A stretch of DNA of 64,000 nucleotides from an uncultured Muribaculaceae bacterium. Lineage in GTDB: Bacteria > Bacteroidota > Bacteroidia > Bacteroidales > Muribaculaceae. This document shows positions 61,986 to 64,000 of the stretch, piece by piece. Location of the stretch: NCBI GenBank assembly GCA_910586975.1, contig CAJUKX010000013.1, positions 1-64,000 of the forward strand, in the 5' to 3' direction. The notes beneath the pieces were generated by a model. That model saw only the letters and a list, made by a program, of their open reading frames with translations, was not told the origin of the DNA and did not search any database. Positions within the stretch are counted from its first letter, which is position 1, and the number at the start of each line of letters is the position of its first letter. The translations under genes and the position numbers were made by a program.

Positions 61986-63467
61986 ATGTTACGAAAATTA
62001 TTCAGCACCATTCTTGTTTGCCTTTTTTCGGTGACTGCTTATACACAGTCAATAGACGAAAAAATTGGCAATGCTATGAATACGTCCGATTGGTTTGCCC
62101 TTGACTCTTTATATTCAAATACACCCAAAGACTCAATTCACCCTTTCCTTGAAGTCTACTCACGTTGTCTACTTGGAAACCGTCTTAACCGACCTGATGT
62201 GTCAATACCTGCTTTTCAGGAATTGTTTAATACCCAATCTGCCTATCTTGATTTGAACAATTTGATTTCGTCAACATTTATGTTCGGCATGGATTTGAGC
62301 AGGACAGGTCAAAACGATAAGGCTGTTGAAATTATGCGTTCAGTATTGGAAGCCTCCAAACAATATTTGGACTCCATTACTATTTCAAATTTCATATCAC
62401 AAGCAAACCGATATGAAGCCCTTTCAGCATATAAGCCTTATCAAATACAATTTGATAATGAAAATATCGGTTATATTCCTTTTACTATAATTCCCGTAGG
62501 GCCAAAAGAGAAAGGGTCTGTGTTGATGCACCTACAAGAGAGTTCAATAAATGGAAGTGTTGCCGATATTACATTTGATACGGGAGCCGGAACAAATTTA
62601 ATTTCGCCCGAAATGGCGGAAAAATACAATCTCATACCTTTGGAAAAGACCCGGGTTAGCGTAATGGGGGTTAGTGAAAAAGAGGGATACATAGCTATTG
62701 CAAAAAAAATAAAGTTAGGAAACATAACTGTTTGCGACGTGCCTTTCACTGTAATTTCGTTATCCTCAAACAATAGCGAAGCCGACCAATACATCGACGC
62801 TTTCAATATCGTAGTCGGCAGTGATTTAATGCTTCAACTTAAAGACTTGACGATTGATTTCGTCAATCGTCAAATTACTATCCCCACGGTCGCACCTGTA
62901 AGAAGTAATGCTATTGCAAATATGTGCTTCTCGCCAACAATGAATTTACTTACCAAAGGAAAAATCCTTAACACACCTATGATGATGTGCCTGGACTCCG
63001 GCGATGCCGCCTTTGGCTCGGCAAGTCAACATTTTTATGATTTGAACAAGAATTATATTGAGCAAAACGGTAGGCAAGACACCATTCGCTCTGCCGGTAT
63101 CGGTGGTTTTATAATAGAAGATTGCTACTATATGCCCAATCTGCCGGTTACGATTGCAGAAAATACGGTTGCACCATTAGAGTTTGTAGTTAAGACACAA
63201 AAATCTTCTAACAATGATGAATATGATGCAAGAATAGGTCTGCGCACAATGATGCTATTCGGTAAAATACATTTTAATATGGTTGACTTTACGGTATCTG
63301 CTCAATTACCGAGCTTATCGGCTATTGTAGCGCCAAAATACAATATGGCACAACCCTTCAAAGTAACAGAAAATAAACCGAGCACTTTGCAAACCATCGG
63401 TTTTGTTGGAATGTGCATCGCTAACGGTTTATTAAATCATAATGCCCCGTCAGCCCCTGATTTGTAA
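61986..63467 (+). CDS. Secreted two-lobed retropepsin-like aspartyl protease
   Basis: With the start at 61986 the 493-residue protein has a signal peptide (MLRKLFSTILVCLFSVTAYTQ). A helical N-terminal domain (about 22-145) precedes two aspartyl-protease lobes. The first has FDTGAGTNLIS with Asp198 and NIVVGSDLM near 275; the second has CLDSGDAAFGS with Asp337 and ARIGLRTMM near 425. Both lobes thus carry the D-T/S-G triad and the hydrophobic-Gly partner, so a single chain could form the active site. It has its own consensus promoter and AT-rich codons inside a GC-rich island, which suggests cargo. Confidence 0.8.
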   Translation: MLRKLFSTILVCLFSVTAYTQSIDEKIGNAMNTSDWFALDSLYSNTPKDSIHPFLEVYSRCLLGNRLNRPDVSIPAFQELFNTQSAYLDLNNLISSTFMFGMDLSRTGQNDKAVEIMRSVLEASKQYLDSITISNFISQANRYEALSAYKPYQIQFDNENIGYIPFTIIPVGPKEKGSVLMHLQESSINGSVADITFDTGAGTNLISPEMAEKYNLIPLEKTRVSVMGVSEKEGYIAIAKKIKLGNITVCDVPFTVISLSSNNSEADQYIDAFNIVVGSDLMLQLKDLTIDFVNRQITIPTVAPVRSNAIANMCFSPTMNLLTKGKILNTPMMMCLDSGDAAFGSASQHFYDLNKNYIEQNGRQDTIRSAGIGGFIIEDCYYMPNLPVTIAENTVAPLEFVVKTQKSSNNDEYDARIGLRTMMLFGKIHFNMVDFTVSAQLPSLSAIVAPKYNMAQPFKVTENKPSTLQTIGFVGMCIANGLLNHNAPSAPDL

Positions 63468-63525
63468 CCGCGTCTTTTCGCGCTCATCATATCGTCCATA
63501 ACTTTGAGCAACCAACCTCAATGTT

Positions 63526-64000
63526 ATGGACTTTTCTTTTTATCCCGACGACCTAAATTTCAGCTCTGTGGAGCAGTTGCCCGGACTTGAAGCCCGTGCA
63601 GCCTTTACCGTCAATTCGCAGTCGGTGTTCCGAGAGGACACCGACATCGTGCCGACGCTCATAGACGATAAGCTCTCCTATATCCCGTGGGGCGGCGACA
63701 ACCAAATGCCTTTCGATATTCTCGACCTCATAGAGAAAGACGAAACCCTCGCCACCTGCCAATGCTTCAACGCCGAGGTGTGCTATGGCGCAGGCTTGCG
63801 GTATGATACCTGCATCGCCTCCGATGCCGTAAAACAAGAAGTCGAAGACTTCTATTTAGACAACGACCTCGCCGCATATTTTCTCGGCGTCAGTCAGGAC
63901 TTCAAGCACTTCGGCTTCGCCGTCAGCGTGCTTATTCTCAACGAGGACGGCACAAAGATTGTGCGACTCTTGCGTAAGGAAGCCTGTTACTGCCGCTTCG
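63526..64000 (+). CDS. Portal-like phage protein, partial at the window edge
   Basis: ATG 63526 opens a frame that runs off the window after 158 codons. It reads MDFSFYPDDLNFSSVEQLPG, VPTLIDDKLSYIPWGGDNQMP, TCQCFNAEVCYGAGLRY, FGFAVSVLILNEDG and KIVRLLRKEACYCRF. The sequence of a trypsin-like start, an intact D-E-T helix and the FGFA strand fits portal proteins seen in Bacteroidales prophages, from memory; I cannot confirm it. A portal would mark the packaging end of a structural cluster continuing to the right. Confidence 0.5.
   Translation, partial: MDFSFYPDDLNFSSVEQLPGLEARAAFTVNSQSVFREDTDIVPTLIDDKLSYIPWGGDNQMPFDILDLIEKDETLATCQCFNAEVCYGAGLRYDTCIASDAVKQEVEDFYLDNDLAAYFLGVSQDFKHFGFAVSVLILNEDGTKIVRLLRKEACYCRF

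Noticed and set aside
1..64000. CRISPR arrays, tRNA and rRNA genes
   Set aside because: No regularly spaced repeats, no cloverleaf-like sequence with a conserved T-arm and no rRNA-like blocks were noticed on either strand by eye.

Overview
The window looks like a chromosomal segment of a gut Bacteroidales bacterium. Support comes from a SusC/SusD pair with an ECF sigma/FecR anti-sigma switch, many secreted glycoside hydrolases, a UpxY-type antiterminator in front of a capsule locus, promoters of the Bacteroidota TAnnTTTG type, and few recognisable Shine-Dalgarno sequences. Family level is uncertain; the mix of genes and the NLQG-type C-terminal tail of one secreted protein fit Muribaculaceae or Prevotella relatives (inference).

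Region 1 (470-25061) is a polysaccharide utilisation locus: ECF sigma factor, FecR-like anti-sigma, SusC with an STN signalling domain, SusD, a GH43-like lipoprotein, a three-repeat surface lipoprotein, then GH3, GH63-like, GH97, GH43, a secreted beta-rich protein, GH36 and GH2 enzymes. Hairpin terminators at 10571, 15119 and 20062 cut the long run into separately transcribed or attenuated blocks. The enzyme set points to a glycan with alpha- and beta-galactoside plus other glucosyl or pentosyl linkages; the substrate cannot be named from sequence.

Region 2 (25080-50319) is a capsule or exopolysaccharide locus. It opens with a palindromic MITE-like element, a 24-bp perfect inverted repeat, a promoter with a long leader and a upxY gene. 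A flippase, eight glycosyltransferases, acyltransferases and an EpsG-type polymerase follow. The middle (40806-43357) is a graveyard of broken biosynthesis genes around two proteins of unknown function. The last part is a module of epimerase, initiating sugar transferase, two ATP-grasp ligases, a PLP decarboxylase and a DegT-type aminotransferase. Two genes, an acyltransferase and an ATP-grasp ligase, are frameshifted exactly at C8 tracts, which suggests phase variation or homopolymer errors. One acyltransferase has lost its middle, and one initiating transferase is fused by deletion to half a GT4.

Region 3 (50432-54631) is a second ECF sigma/anti-sigma operon with a secreted protein and an outer-membrane barrel. 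A LuxR regulator and a convergent Rossmann-fold protein follow.

Region 4 (about 56279-64000) looks like the start of a phage-like or other mobile island. GC-rich small genes and structural-type genes, ending in a portal-like gene that runs off the window, alternate with AT-richer genes for secreted proteins (a TPR/DUF6624 protein, a lipoprotein, a two-lobed aspartyl protease). It holds long structured non-coding stretches, an ~84-nt element present twice with one compensatory base-pair change, and two similar modules that pair a leftward promoter with a rightward small gene. This is the part most likely to contain something undescribed.
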